From positions 5,208,001-5,272,000 of the forward strand of contig NC_018027.1 of assembly GCF_000266905.1 (NCBI RefSeq): 64,000 nucleotides of DNA, in the 5' to 3' direction. The position numbers and the translations under genes were made by a program. The stretch comes from Mycolicibacterium chubuense NBB4. Lineage in GTDB: Bacteria; Actinomycetota; Actinomycetes; Mycobacteriales; Mycobacteriaceae. This document shows, piece by piece, positions 50,520 to 58,852 of the stretch (its first letter is position 1; the number at the start of each line of letters is the position of its first letter). Under the pieces are notes generated by a model. The model saw only the letters and a program-made list of their open reading frames with translations. It made no database searches and was not told the DNA's origin.

Positions 50520-51259
50520 CGGCGCTCGGCCCGCTTGCGGGCCCGTTCGGCCAGTTCGGCCTCGTCGAGGAGTTTGGCCTCGGCCGGAGTGGGAGCACTG
50601 CCGCCCAGCCGCCGGGGCACCCAGAAGGCGCCGGGTGGGCGGGGATAGCGGGTCTGAACGTCCTGCAGCAGGTGCGTCATCGACGCCCGCATGCGCGAGT
50701 CGAGGTCATCGAGACTCCCTTCAGGAGCGATGGGCGCCCCCACCGAGACGGTGATCGGCACCTTGCCGCCCAGCGCCCGGGGATGGTCCTTGGTCCACAG
50801 GCGCTGAGCTCCCCAGACGATCAGGGGCAGGATCGGTACGCCGGCCTCCGACGCCATCCGCACCGCTCCGCTCTTGAATTCCTTGAGTTCGAAGCTGCGG
50901 CTGATGGTGGCCTCCGGGTACACACCGACGAGTTCGCCACCTCGCAGCGAATCCACGGCGGCGGCGAAGGCGCCTGCGCCGGCCTTGCGATCCACCGGGA
51001 TCGTCTTGGTGTGCTTGATCAGGAAGCGGACGAACATCACCTCGTTCATCTCGGCCTTGATCATGAACCGCATCCGGCGTTTGCGGTGTTTGAGAGCCAG
51101 GGCCGCGGGCAGCCAGTCGACGTAGCTGGTGTGGTTGATGGCGACGACGCCGCCACCGGCGGTGGGAATGTGCTCCAGCCCGTGGAACGTGAGCCGCGTT
51201 CCGGTGGCCTTGACCGCGGTCGTCGCCGCGATCTCGAGCGAGCGGAAGACCGGTTCCAT
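50516..51259 (-). CDS. PlsC-type 1-acylglycerol-phosphate acyltransferase
   Basis: This 247-residue acyltransferase has the PlsC HxxxxD motif in INHTSYVDWLPAAL, the phosphate-binding block VYPEATISRSFELKEF, and a third motif in PLIVWGAQRLWTK. It probably acylates lysophosphatidate or a related glycolipid at the membrane. ATG 51259 is 4 bases after the stop of the related gene upstream, and a longer frame to 51430 is a shadow of that gene. The C-terminal about 40 residues are charged. Closest Mtb context is Rv3814c. Confidence 0.88.
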   Translation of the reverse strand: MEPVFRSLEIAATTAVKATGTRLTFHGLEHIPTAGGGVVAINHTSYVDWLPAALALKHRKRRMRFMIKAEMNEVMFVRFLIKHTKTIPVDRKAGAGAFAAAVDSLRGGELVGVYPEATISRSFELKEFKSGAVRMASEAGVPILPLIVWGAQRLWTKDHPRALGGKVPITVSVGAPIAPEGSLDDLDSRMRASMTHLLQDVQTRYPRPPGAFWVPRRLGGSAPTPAEAKLLDEAELAERARKRAERR

Positions 51260-51263
51260 GCGG

Positions 51264-52052
51264 TTACCCCGGCGCCTCGAGGGAGCCGGGGTCGACGTCC
51301 GGCGGGGCCGCGCGGCGCGCCGCCTTGGCGGCCGCCTCCTCCGCGTCCATCCGGTTGGCCTCCCCCAGCGTCGGGGCACCGCCGCCCAGCCGGTGCGGGA
51401 CCCAGAACTCCCCGGGCGGGTACGGACCATAGGCGTCCTGCACGTGCTCGAGCAGATGCTGCATCCGGGAGTGCAGCAGCGCGGTCAGCTCGGCGGCGGG
51501 CAGCGTCGGTTCGATCGGCGTGCCGACGGCGATGTGGATCGGCACCTTGGGGCGCCACATCTTCTTCGGGTGCCCCTTGGTCCAGATCCGCTGGGCACCC
51601 CAGACGATGTGCGGCACGATCGGTACGCCCGCGGCGATCGCCATGCGCGCCGCACCCGACTTGAAGTCCTTGATCTCGAAGCTCCGGCTGATCGTGGCCT
51701 CGGGATAGACACCGACGAACTCGCCCTCCTCGAGCTTGCGGACCGCCTGGTCGAACGAGGCAGCGCCGCTGTCGCGGTCGACCTCGATGTGGCGCAGGCT
51801 GCGCATGATCGGGCCGGTGATCTTGTGGTCGAAGACCTCTTTCTTCGCCATGAACCGCACCTTGCGACCGAGGTGCTGCCGATAGGCGGGCAGGCCCGCG
51901 AACGTGAAGTCGAAGTAGCTGGTGTGGTTGATCGCGATCACCGCGCCGCCGGTGCGCGGCAGGTTCTCCACGCCGGTGACGGTGAAGGTCAAGCCCTGTA
52001 TCCGCCAGATCAGCCGGGCAAGCTGGATGACGGTGCCGTATACCGGTTCCAC
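51264..52052 (-). CDS. PlsC-type 1-acylglycerol-phosphate acyltransferase (Rv3816c-like)
   Basis: This 262-residue paralogue of the next gene has the HxxxxD motif INHTSYFDFTFAGLP, substrate motif VYPEATISRSFEIKDF, and PHIVWGAQRIWTKGHPKK. The two proteins share the C-terminal FWVPxRLGG block. GTG 52052 begins MEPVYGTVIQLARL, the family's usual N-terminus; a longer frame extends to 52085. M. tuberculosis has three such genes in tandem at this locus, and only two are seen here. It is divergent from the phosphotransferase gene at 52109. Confidence 0.87.
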   Translation of the reverse strand: MEPVYGTVIQLARLIWRIQGLTFTVTGVENLPRTGGAVIAINHTSYFDFTFAGLPAYRQHLGRKVRFMAKKEVFDHKITGPIMRSLRHIEVDRDSGAASFDQAVRKLEEGEFVGVYPEATISRSFEIKDFKSGAARMAIAAGVPIVPHIVWGAQRIWTKGHPKKMWRPKVPIHIAVGTPIEPTLPAAELTALLHSRMQHLLEHVQDAYGPYPPGEFWVPHRLGGGAPTLGEANRMDAEEAAAKAARRAAPPDVDPGSLEAPG

Positions 52053-52108
52053 AACCGCCAGCGTAGTGCGCGGACAGGATCCCACGTCAGACAGGACCGA
52101 TCACAGCG

Positions 52109-52804
52109 ATGAGTGCTCCGACGGGTCCGCTGCCGGTACCGGCGGTCGTCGCCGGCCTCGCAGCACACCGCCCGGTGTCCGCGGTCTGGGTCAACGAGCT
52201 CGGCGGGGTGACGTTCGGCATCGGAGCGCCGCGGCCGGTCGAGTACGTCAAGACCTATCCCGAACCCCTCGCGCACCTGCTGGCCGCCGAGGTCGACCGG
52301 CTGCGGTGGGCCATCGGCCACGCGCCGGTCCCGCGCGTCCTCGCCTGGGGCCCGGGGTGGCTGCACACTGCCGCACTGCCGGGCCGCTCGGCCGTCGACC
52401 CGGTCTTCGCCGAACGCCCCGACGTCGCCGCCGCGGCTATCGGCACCGGCCTGCGGATGCTGCACGACGCGCTGCCCGTCGCCGACTGCCCGTTCGGCCC
52501 GCCGCCCTGGGTGGGCGACGCCCCGCCGCCGGCGGATCGGCTGGTGGTGTGTCACGGCGACGCCTGCGCGCCGAACACGCTGATCGCCGACGACGCCACG
52601 CCGGCCGGGCACGTCGACCTCGGCGAGCTCGGCGTCGCCGACCGGTGGGCCGACCTCGCCATCGCGACGATGTCGCTGGACTGGAATTTCGGCGGCGAAG
52701 GGTTCGAGGCGGTGCTGCTCGACGCCTACGGGGTGGCGCCCGACCCCGACCGCATCGCGCACTACCGGGCTCGCTGGAACGACGAGGCGCCCGCGCCCGG
52801 CTAA
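52109..52804 (+). CDS. Aminoglycoside phosphotransferase-like kinase (Rv3817-type)
   Basis: This 231-residue protein kinase-like phosphotransferase of the APH family has catalytic loop VCHGDACAPNTLI and metal-binding HVDLGELGVADRWADLAI. The N-terminal lobe is short, with a possible ATP Lys in YVKTYPEP. The natural substrate is unknown, and resistance to aminoglycosides should not be assumed. The ATG lies 56 bases from the divergent acyltransferase start, and the next gene begins 38 bases downstream. Confidence 0.85.
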   Translation: MSAPTGPLPVPAVVAGLAAHRPVSAVWVNELGGVTFGIGAPRPVEYVKTYPEPLAHLLAAEVDRLRWAIGHAPVPRVLAWGPGWLHTAALPGRSAVDPVFAERPDVAAAAIGTGLRMLHDALPVADCPFGPPPWVGDAPPPADRLVVCHGDACAPNTLIADDATPAGHVDLGELGVADRWADLAIATMSLDWNFGGEGFEAVLLDAYGVAPDPDRIAHYRARWNDEAPAPG

Positions 52805-52842
52805 GCTGCACGAGGGAACGACAGTCATCAGAAGGGGGATTT

Positions 52843-54405
52843 GTGCAGGTCACCAGCATCGGACACGCCGGTTTCCGGATCGACACCAAGGCCGGCGCCA
52901 TCCTGTGCGACCCGTGGGTCAATCCCGCGTACTTCGCCTCGTGGTTCCCGTTCCCGGACAACAGCGCGCTGGACTGGACGGCTCTCGGCGACGTCGACTA
53001 TCTCTACGTCTCGCACCTGCACAAGGACCACTTCGATCCGGTCAACCTGCGCGAGCACGTCAACAAGGACGCGGTCGTGCTGCTGCCCGACTTCCCGGTC
53101 CCCGACCTGCGGCGCGAGCTGGAGAAGCTGGGCTTCCACCGGTTCTTCGAGACCACCGACTCGGTCAAGCACCGGGTGAGCGGGCCCAAGGGCGATCTCG
53201 ACGTGATGATCATCGCGCTGCGTGCCCCCGCGGACGGCCCGATCGGGGACTCCGGGCTGGTCGTCGACGACGGCGAGACGGTGGCGTTCAACATGAACGA
53301 CGCCCGGCCCGTGGATCTGGACGTCCTGCACACCGACTTCGGCCAGATCGACGTCCACATGCTGCAGTACTCGGGGGCCATCTGGTACCCGATGGTCTAC
53401 GACATGCCGGCCCGCGCCAAGGAGGCCTTCGGCACCCAGAAGCGGCAGCGGCAGATGGACCGCTGCCGGCAGTACATCGCCCAGGTCGGTGCGACCTGGG
53501 TGATCCCCTCGGCGGGGCCGCCGTGCTTCCTGGATGCTGAACTGCGCCATCTCAACGACGACCACGGCGACCCGGCCAACATCTTCCCCGACCAGGTGGT
53601 GTTCCTGGACCAGATGAAGGCGCACGACCATCACGGCGGACTGCTGATGATCCCCGGCTCGACCGCGGATTTCGCAGGGTCGCAGTTGAATTCACTGAAC
53701 CATCCGATTCCGGACGAGGACGTGCACGCGATCTTCACCACGGGCAAGGCCGACTACATCGCCGCGTATGCGGAGCGGATGGCGCCGGTGCTGGCCGCTG
53801 AGAAGGCGGCCTGGGCGCCCGCGGCCGGCGAGCCGCTGCTGGAGCCGCTGCGCGAGCTGTTCGAACCGATCATGCTGGCCAGCGACCAGATCTGCGACGG
53901 CATCGGCTATCCGGTCGAGTTGCGGCTGCGGTCCGGAGACCATAACGAAACGGTAGTGCTCGATTTTCCGAAACGTACTGTGCGCGAACCGATCTCGGAG
54001 GAGAAGTTCCGCTACGGGTTCGCGATCGCGCCCGAGCTGGTGCGCACGGTGCTGCGGGACCGCGAGCCGGACTGGGTGAACACGATCTTCCTGTCCACCC
54101 GGTTCCGGGCCTGGCGCGTCGGCGGCTACAACGAGTATCTGTACACGTTCTTCAAATGCCTCACCGACGAGCGGATCGCCTACGCCGACGGCTGGTTCGC
54201 CGAGGCCCATGACGACACCGCGTCGATCGAGCTGGGCGGCTGGGAGATCCAGCGCCGATGCCCGCACCTCAAGGCCGACCTGTCCAAGTTCGGCGTGGTC
54301 GAGGGCACCACGCTCACGTGCAATCTGCATGGCTGGCAATGGAATCTGACCAACGGCCGGTGCCTGACCACCAGGGGCCACGAACTGCGATCGGCGAAGC
54401 TGTGA
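52843..54405 (+). CDS. Metallo-beta-lactamase-fold protein with C-terminal Rieske domain (Rv3818-type)
   Basis: This 520-residue protein joins an MBL-like fold to a Rieske [2Fe-2S] domain. The N-terminal part has HAGF, then the metal motif HLHKDHFD (HxHxDH). The C-terminal cluster motif reads CPHLKADL, then CNLHGW (CxH-14-17-CxxH). Similar two-domain proteins are redox-linked hydrolases or N-acyl-phosphatidylethanolamine-like enzymes, and the exact role is unknown. GTG 52843 has GAAGGGGGAT upstream. The stop overlaps the next gene's GTG as GTGA. Confidence 0.9.
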   Translation: MQVTSIGHAGFRIDTKAGAILCDPWVNPAYFASWFPFPDNSALDWTALGDVDYLYVSHLHKDHFDPVNLREHVNKDAVVLLPDFPVPDLRRELEKLGFHRFFETTDSVKHRVSGPKGDLDVMIIALRAPADGPIGDSGLVVDDGETVAFNMNDARPVDLDVLHTDFGQIDVHMLQYSGAIWYPMVYDMPARAKEAFGTQKRQRQMDRCRQYIAQVGATWVIPSAGPPCFLDAELRHLNDDHGDPANIFPDQVVFLDQMKAHDHHGGLLMIPGSTADFAGSQLNSLNHPIPDEDVHAIFTTGKADYIAAYAERMAPVLAAEKAAWAPAAGEPLLEPLRELFEPIMLASDQICDGIGYPVELRLRSGDHNETVVLDFPKRTVREPISEEKFRYGFAIAPELVRTVLRDREPDWVNTIFLSTRFRAWRVGGYNEYLYTFFKCLTDERIAYADGWFAEAHDDTASIELGGWEIQRRCPHLKADLSKFGVVEGTTLTCNLHGWQWNLTNGRCLTTRGHELRSAKL

Positions 54406-54740
54406 CCACCACGGGGAGCCTCTACTACGACGACGGTCTGATCCAGCTGGATCGGGAGGCGCTGACGCTGCGGCGGTACCACTTCCCGTCGGGAACGTCG
54501 AAGATCATCCCGCTGCGCGACATCCTGGGTTACCGCATCAGCCCGCTGGGCTTGGTCATGCAGCGCTTCCGGCTGTGGGGCACCGACTTCCGGCGCTGGC
54601 TGCCGCTGGACGTGTACCGCCCGCTGAAGTCCACGCTCGTCACGCTCGACGTGCGCGGCGCCTACCCGAATCCGGCCTGCACACCGAAGGACCCCGAGCG
54701 GTTCCGCGAGGTGCTCGACGAATTGCTCGGTGCGCGTTAG
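54402..54740 (+). CDS. Small conserved protein (Rv3819-type)
   Basis: This 112-residue protein of unknown function is translationally coupled to the Rieske protein (GTGA at 54402-54405). Its layout of short strands with a central [18 protein letters not shown] and one C-terminal helix resembles a PH-like or GRAM-like fold. That is a guess from strand pattern only. No signal peptide or membrane helix is present. It ends tail to tail with serS, overlapping by 4 bases. In M. tuberculosis the sulfolipid locus begins after this gene; here serS follows directly. Confidence 0.8.
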   Translation: MTTTGSLYYDDGLIQLDREALTLRRYHFPSGTSKIIPLRDILGYRISPLGLVMQRFRLWGTDFRRWLPLDVYRPLKSTLVTLDVRGAYPNPACTPKDPERFREVLDELLGAR

Positions 54741-55996
54741 CCCTTGGGGGTGAGCACCTCGGCGCCGACGTACGGGACCAGCGCCTCGGGGATGCGCACG
54801 CTGCCGTCGGGCTGCTGGTGGTTCTCCAGGATCGCCACCAGCCAGCGGGTGGTGGCGAGCGTCCCGTTGAGGGTGGCGGCGGTCTGCGGCTTGCCGTTCT
54901 CGTCGCGGTAGCGCACGGCCAGGCGCCGGGCCTGGAACGTGGTGCAGTTGGAGGTCGAGGTGAGTTCGCGGTAGGTGTTCTGAGTCGGCACCCACGCCTC
55001 GCAGTCGAACTTGCGCGCGGCCGACGAGCCGAGATCGCCCGCCGCGATGTCGATCACCCGGTAGGGCACCTCGATGTGCGCGAGCATCTGGCGCTGCCAC
55101 CCCAGCAGCCGCTCGTGCTCGGCCTCGGCCTCCTCCGGCCGGCAGTAGACGAAGCCCTCGACCTTGTCGAACTGGTGCACGCGGATGATGCCGCGGGTGT
55201 CCTTGCCGTAGCTGCCCGCCTCGCGCCGGAAGCACGACGACCAGCCGGCGTAGCGCAGCGGGCCGGCCGACAGGTCGACGATCTCGTCGGCGTGGAAGCC
55301 GGCCAGCGGCACCTCCGAGGTCCCGACGAGGTAGAGGTCGTCGGCTTCGACGCGGTACACCTCGTCGGCGTGCGCGCCCAGGAAGCCGGTGCCGGCCATG
55401 ATCTCGGGCCGCACCAGCACGGGCGGGACCATCAGGGTGAAGCCGTTCTCGGTGGCGGTGCGCACCGCGAGCTGGAACAACCCGAGCTGCAGCAGCGCGC
55501 CGTATCCGGTGAGGAAGTAGAACCGAGACCCCGACACCTTGGCGCCGCGGGCCATGTCGATCAGCCCCAGTGACTCGCCGAGCTCGAGGTGATCCTTCGG
55601 GTCGTCGATCGCGGGCGGCTCACCCACGGTGTCGAGCACGACGAAGTCGTCCTCGCCGCCGGCGGGCACCCCGTCGATGATGACGTTCGAGATCGCCATG
55701 TGGGCCGTGGTGTAGGCCTTCTCGGCCTCGTCCTGAGCCGCCTCGGCGGCCTTGACCCGCTCGGCGAGCTCCTTCGCGGAGGCCAGCAGTGCGGGCCGCT
55801 CGTCAGGGGACGCCTTCCCGACCCGCTTGCTCGCCGCCTTCTGCTCGGCGCGCAGGTTGTCGGCGTTCGAGATCGCGGCCCGGCGCGCGGCGTCCGCCTG
55901 GGCCAGCGCATCGACGAGTCCGGGGTCCTCCCCGCGGGCCTGTTGCGATGCACGCACCGCATCCGGGTTTTCTCGCAGCACCTTCAGGTCGATCAC
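54737..55996 (-). CDS. serS: Seryl-tRNA synthetase
   Basis: This class II synthetase of 419 residues charges tRNA-Ser. An N-terminal coiled-coil arm (about 30-105, with [14 protein letters not shown]) precedes the catalytic core. Motif 2 is in [30 protein letters not shown], and motif 3 is in [22 protein letters not shown] 55996 is chosen over the TTG at 56005, because it gives exactly the Mtb length and the family start [12 protein letters not shown]. It is divergent from the septum-formation gene; the 137 bases between hold no T-box-like structure that I can see. Confidence 0.96.
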   Translation of the reverse strand: MIDLKVLRENPDAVRASQQARGEDPGLVDALAQADAARRAAISNADNLRAEQKAASKRVGKASPDERPALLASAKELAERVKAAEAAQDEAEKAYTTAHMAISNVIIDGVPAGGEDDFVVLDTVGEPPAIDDPKDHLELGESLGLIDMARGAKVSGSRFYFLTGYGALLQLGLFQLAVRTATENGFTLMVPPVLVRPEIMAGTGFLGAHADEVYRVEADDLYLVGTSEVPLAGFHADEIVDLSAGPLRYAGWSSCFRREAGSYGKDTRGIIRVHQFDKVEGFVYCRPEEAEAEHERLLGWQRQMLAHIEVPYRVIDIAAGDLGSSAARKFDCEAWVPTQNTYRELTSTSNCTTFQARRLAVRYRDENGKPQTAATLNGTLATTRWLVAILENHQQPDGSVRIPEALVPYVGAEVLTPKG

Positions 55997-56133
55997 ATCG
56001 GGCAACCCTACGGGGTCGGGGCACCGCCCGGCACAACCGTCGGAGGTCGCCCGGGAGAGGTCACCGGTCGCGGGCGCAGTCGCATAACGTTACAACTGCA
56101 TCACTTGTCACAGCACCCGACACGCCTGTCACA

Positions 56134-57561
56134 ATGGACCAGATGTCCGAGGAACTCCGGCGGGCTCCCAACCCCGCAGCGAAGAGCTCTGCGCCCTGGT
56201 GGCGCAGCCTTCAGGCCGAGTCGACCCGCCGTGCGCTGCTGCTGACGGCGCTGGGCGGGCTGCTGATCGCCGGGGTGATCACGGCACTGCCGCAGTCGGA
56301 CCGCAGCAACAGCCTGACCGCGAACTCGATCTCGCTGGGCCCCCGCGGCAACGACACCTTCGACCACGCCAAGGCCGGTGACTGCCTGAACTGGCCCGAC
56401 CGGACCCCGGACGCGGCGCAGATCGTCGACTGCAGCAGCGAGCACCGGTTCGAGGTCGCCGAGTCGGTCGACATGCGCACGTTCCCCGGCAGTGAATACG
56501 GCCCCGACGCGGCTCCTCCGTCGGCCGCCAGGATCCAGCAGATCAGCCAGGAGCAGTGCTCGGCGGCCGTCAAGCGGTACCTGGGTGCGCGCTTCGACCC
56601 CAACAGCCGGTTCACGATCAGCATGCTCTGGTCCGGGGACAAGGCCTGGAAGCAGTCCGGGGAACGCCGGATGCTGTGCGGGATGCAGCTGCCCGGCCCC
56701 AACAACCAGCAGCTGGCGTTCAAGGGCAAGGTCGCCGAGATCGACCAGTCGAAGGTGTGGCCGGCCGGCACGTGCCTCGGCATCGACCCGGCGACCAATC
56801 AGCCCACCGACATCCCGGTCGACTGCGCGGCACCGCACGCCATGGAGGTCACGGGCGCGGTCAACCTGGCCGAGAAGTTCCCCGACGCGCTGCCGCCGGA
56901 GCAGGAGCAGGACTCCTTCATCAAAGACGCGTGCACCCGGATGACGGACGCCTACCTGGCCCCGATCCAGTTGCGCAACACGACGCTGACCCTGATCTAC
57001 AGCACCGTCTCGCTGCCCAGCTGGGCGGCGGGCAGCCATCAGGTCTCCTGCAGCATCGGCGCCACGCTGGGCAACGGCGGCTGGTCGACGCTGCTGAACA
57101 GCGCCAAGGGCCCGCTGATGATCAACGGGCAGCCCCCGGTGCCGCCGCCGGACATCCCCGAGGAGCGGCTCAACCTGCCGCCGATCCCGGTGCCCGACGC
57201 CGACACCTCATCGCAGTCGCAGTCGGGCAGTTCGAGCAGTTCCAGCAGCTCGGGTGGTTCGAGTTCCGACCAGAGCGACAGCGGCCAGCAGACCCAGCAC
57301 ATGCCGCAGCTGGCCACGCCGGCCAATCCCTCGCCGACCGCACCGACACCGCCCGCCGACGGCGCACCCCCGCAGGGCAACGTCTTTCCGGGCGGTCCCC
57401 CGCCACCGCCTCCCGGCGCACCGCCGGCCCCGGCTCCCGAACCCGCGCCACCTCCCCCGGCGCCCGCACCGCCTCCCCCGGCGCCCGCACCACCTCCCCC
57501 GGCGCCCGCACCACCTCCGCCGGCCGACCAGCCGGTCGTGCCGCCGCCGCCCGGGCCCTGA
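56134..57561 (+). CDS. Septum-formation-domain membrane protein (Rv3835-type)
   Basis: This 475-residue protein has a cytoplasmic N-terminus (about 28), one membrane helix (about 29-50) and an extracytoplasmic domain with paired cysteines (GDCLNW, VDCSS, EQCSAA, MLCGM, GTCLG, VDCAA, DACTR, VSCSIG). This pattern is typical of the actinobacterial septum-formation family. From about residue 350 it becomes a Ser-rich then Pro-rich tail, ending in three 21-bp tandem repeats that encode APAPPPP (57460-57522). Function of the Mtb homologue is unknown. ATG 56134 is used, and a second ATG at 56143 is possible. The metallopeptidase gene begins 5 bases after its stop. Confidence 0.85.
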   Translation: MDQMSEELRRAPNPAAKSSAPWWRSLQAESTRRALLLTALGGLLIAGVITALPQSDRSNSLTANSISLGPRGNDTFDHAKAGDCLNWPDRTPDAAQIVDCSSEHRFEVAESVDMRTFPGSEYGPDAAPPSAARIQQISQEQCSAAVKRYLGARFDPNSRFTISMLWSGDKAWKQSGERRMLCGMQLPGPNNQQLAFKGKVAEIDQSKVWPAGTCLGIDPATNQPTDIPVDCAAPHAMEVTGAVNLAEKFPDALPPEQEQDSFIKDACTRMTDAYLAPIQLRNTTLTLIYSTVSLPSWAAGSHQVSCSIGATLGNGGWSTLLNSAKGPLMINGQPPVPPPDIPEERLNLPPIPVPDADTSSQSQSGSSSSSSSSGGSSSDQSDSGQQTQHMPQLATPANPSPTAPTPPADGAPPQGNVFPGGPPPPPPGAPPAPAPEPAPPPPAPAPPPPAPAPPPPAPAPPPPADQPVVPPPPGP

Positions 57562-57566
57562 CCGCC

Positions 57567-57917
57567 ATGGCCGTGCGGATGAGCCCGCACCGGTTCGAGG
57601 AGTTGGTCGGCGATGCGCTGGACCTGCTGCCGCCCGAGCTGGCTTCGGCGATCGACAACGTGGTGATCCTCGTCGCGGACCGCAACGCCGACGAGCCCGA
57701 CCTGCTCGGGCTCTACGAGGGCATCGCGCTGACCGAGCGGGATTCCTGGTATGCCGGATCGCTGCCCGACACCATCACGATCTATCGCGAGGCACTCCTC
57801 GACGTGTGCGGCAGCGAGCAGGAAGTCGTCGACGAGGTGGCGATCACGGTGATCCACGAGGTCGCCCACCACTTCGGCATCGACGACGACCGCCTGCACG
57901 AATTGGGTTGGGCCTGA
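57567..57917 (+). CDS. Small minimal-type metallopeptidase (Rv3836-type)
   Basis: This 116-residue protein of the zincin-like 'metallopeptidase family' (Rv3836) has HEVAHHFG, an HExxH zinc site with the usual Gly and following Asp, in VITVIHEVAHHFGIDDDRLHELGW. Residues 1-60 form the small N-terminal lobe with FEELVGDALDLLP. No signal peptide is seen, so it is cytoplasmic. Its substrate is unknown. ATG 57567 is 5 bases after the septum-formation gene stop, so both are likely co-transcribed. Confidence 0.87.
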   Translation: MAVRMSPHRFEELVGDALDLLPPELASAIDNVVILVADRNADEPDLLGLYEGIALTERDSWYAGSLPDTITIYREALLDVCGSEQEVVDEVAITVIHEVAHHFGIDDDRLHELGWA

Positions 57918-57970
57918 ACGGCACAGCGCGGCAACCCGATGCTGTCGCCGGTGAGTGCTATGAACAGCTC

Positions 57971-58177
57971 ATGACCAACCAGTGCCGCGCCTGCCGGGCA
58001 GGACTCGAGCACTGCCACGGCGCGCTCATCCATCACCCCTACCGGCGGGACGAGTGCACCGAGGACGAGTGCGTGACCCCGGACAGCGTCCACGATCTGC
58101 ACCTCGACTGCAGTGCCGTGGGCTGCGCCTGCGACGAGGTGATGCTGGGGGCGAGCTCAGCCCATCGGGTCGGCTGA
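57971..58177 (+). CDS. Small cysteine/histidine-rich protein of unknown function
   Basis: This 68-residue open frame has eight cysteines (positions 5, 8, 15, 29, 34, 47, 52, 54) and several histidines. It begins with a CxxC pair and ends with CxC. Metal binding, probably zinc, is inferred from spacing only. There is no signal peptide. ATG 57971 is the only good start and lacks a strong ribosome site. It lies 53 bases after the metallopeptidase gene, and its last 21 bases overlap the 3' end of the convergent phosphatase gene. Moderately acidic composition and the non-random Cys pattern support a real gene. Confidence 0.6.
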   Translation: MTNQCRACRAGLEHCHGALIHHPYRRDECTEDECVTPDSVHDLHLDCSAVGCACDEVMLGASSAHRVG

Positions 58178-58852
58178 GCGGTCGGCGCCCCGCGCATCGG
58201 GGATCGTCGTCACACTCGGCTCCGGCCCGAACGGCGGAGTCAGCGCGCCCCACTGCACACAGCTCCACCGGCCCTCGGTGACCGGGGTGAGCACCACCGA
58301 CTCGGTGTTGGCCAGGTGATGGTCAATGGCGAACGCGCTGTCCACGCCGGCGAGCAGCGCCGAGACCAGCCGGATCGCCGCGCCGTGGCTGACGACGACG
58401 ATGTCCCCGTTCCAGGCCTCGTCGTCGAGGTAGCGCCTCCGGAGACCGTCGAGCACCGGCACGTAGCGGTCGAGGACCTGGTGGCCCGTCTCTCCGCCGG
58501 GTAACGCCACGTCCAGTTCGCCGCTGTGCCAGCGCCGGTAGGTGGCGTTGAACTCGTCGTGGGCCGCCTCGTCACTGCGGTTCTCGAGGCTGCCGACCTG
58601 GACCTCGTGAAGACCCTCGAACACCCGCGTCGTGAGCGATACCTGCGCGCCGATCTCCTGGGCGGTCTGCACTGCACGGGTCGCGATGGAGTGGGCGACC
58701 ATCGCCGGCGGCAGCGGCAGCGCGCGGGCGAACTGCCTGGCCTGTTCTCGCCCGAGCTCGGTCAGCTCCGCTCCCGGCGGGCGGGTGTCGAGTCGTCGAT
58801 CGACGTTGCCGCGCGACTGACCGTGTCGCACCAGTACGAGCCGGCCGCTCAC
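58157..58852 (-). CDS. Histidine phosphatase (phosphoglycerate-mutase-like, Rv3837c-type)
   Basis: This 231-residue enzyme of the histidine phosphatase superfamily has a phospho-histidine motif LVRHGQSRGN near the start, a second conserved block VSHGAAIRLV, and an acidic residue in the middle. It is more likely a broad-specificity phosphatase than a true mutase. GTG 58852 overlaps the pheA stop as GTGA, and a longer frame to 58966 runs inside pheA. It is coupled to pheA, as in M. tuberculosis. Confidence 0.88.
   Translation of the reverse strand: MSGRLVLVRHGQSRGNVDRRLDTRPPGAELTELGREQARQFARALPLPPAMVAHSIATRAVQTAQEIGAQVSLTTRVFEGLHEVQVGSLENRSDEAAHDEFNATYRRWHSGELDVALPGGETGHQVLDRYVPVLDGLRRRYLDDEAWNGDIVVVSHGAAIRLVSALLAGVDSAFAIDHHLANTESVVLTPVTEGRWSCVQWGALTPPFGPEPSVTTIPDARGADRSADPMG

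Noticed and set aside
52109..52804. Aminoglycoside-resistance phosphotransferase
   Set aside because: The fold fits APH, but the homologue is a conserved chromosomal gene of unknown substrate, and no resistance-specific motif supports that call.
54180..55235. Alternative minus-strand frame of 351 codons across serS and the Rieske gene ends
   Set aside because: It overlaps two well-supported genes and shows only shadow-like composition.
55997..56133. Possible T-box riboswitch ahead of serS
   Set aside because: No specifier-like stem or conserved T-box sequence was seen. The gap is only 137 bases and shared with a divergent gene.
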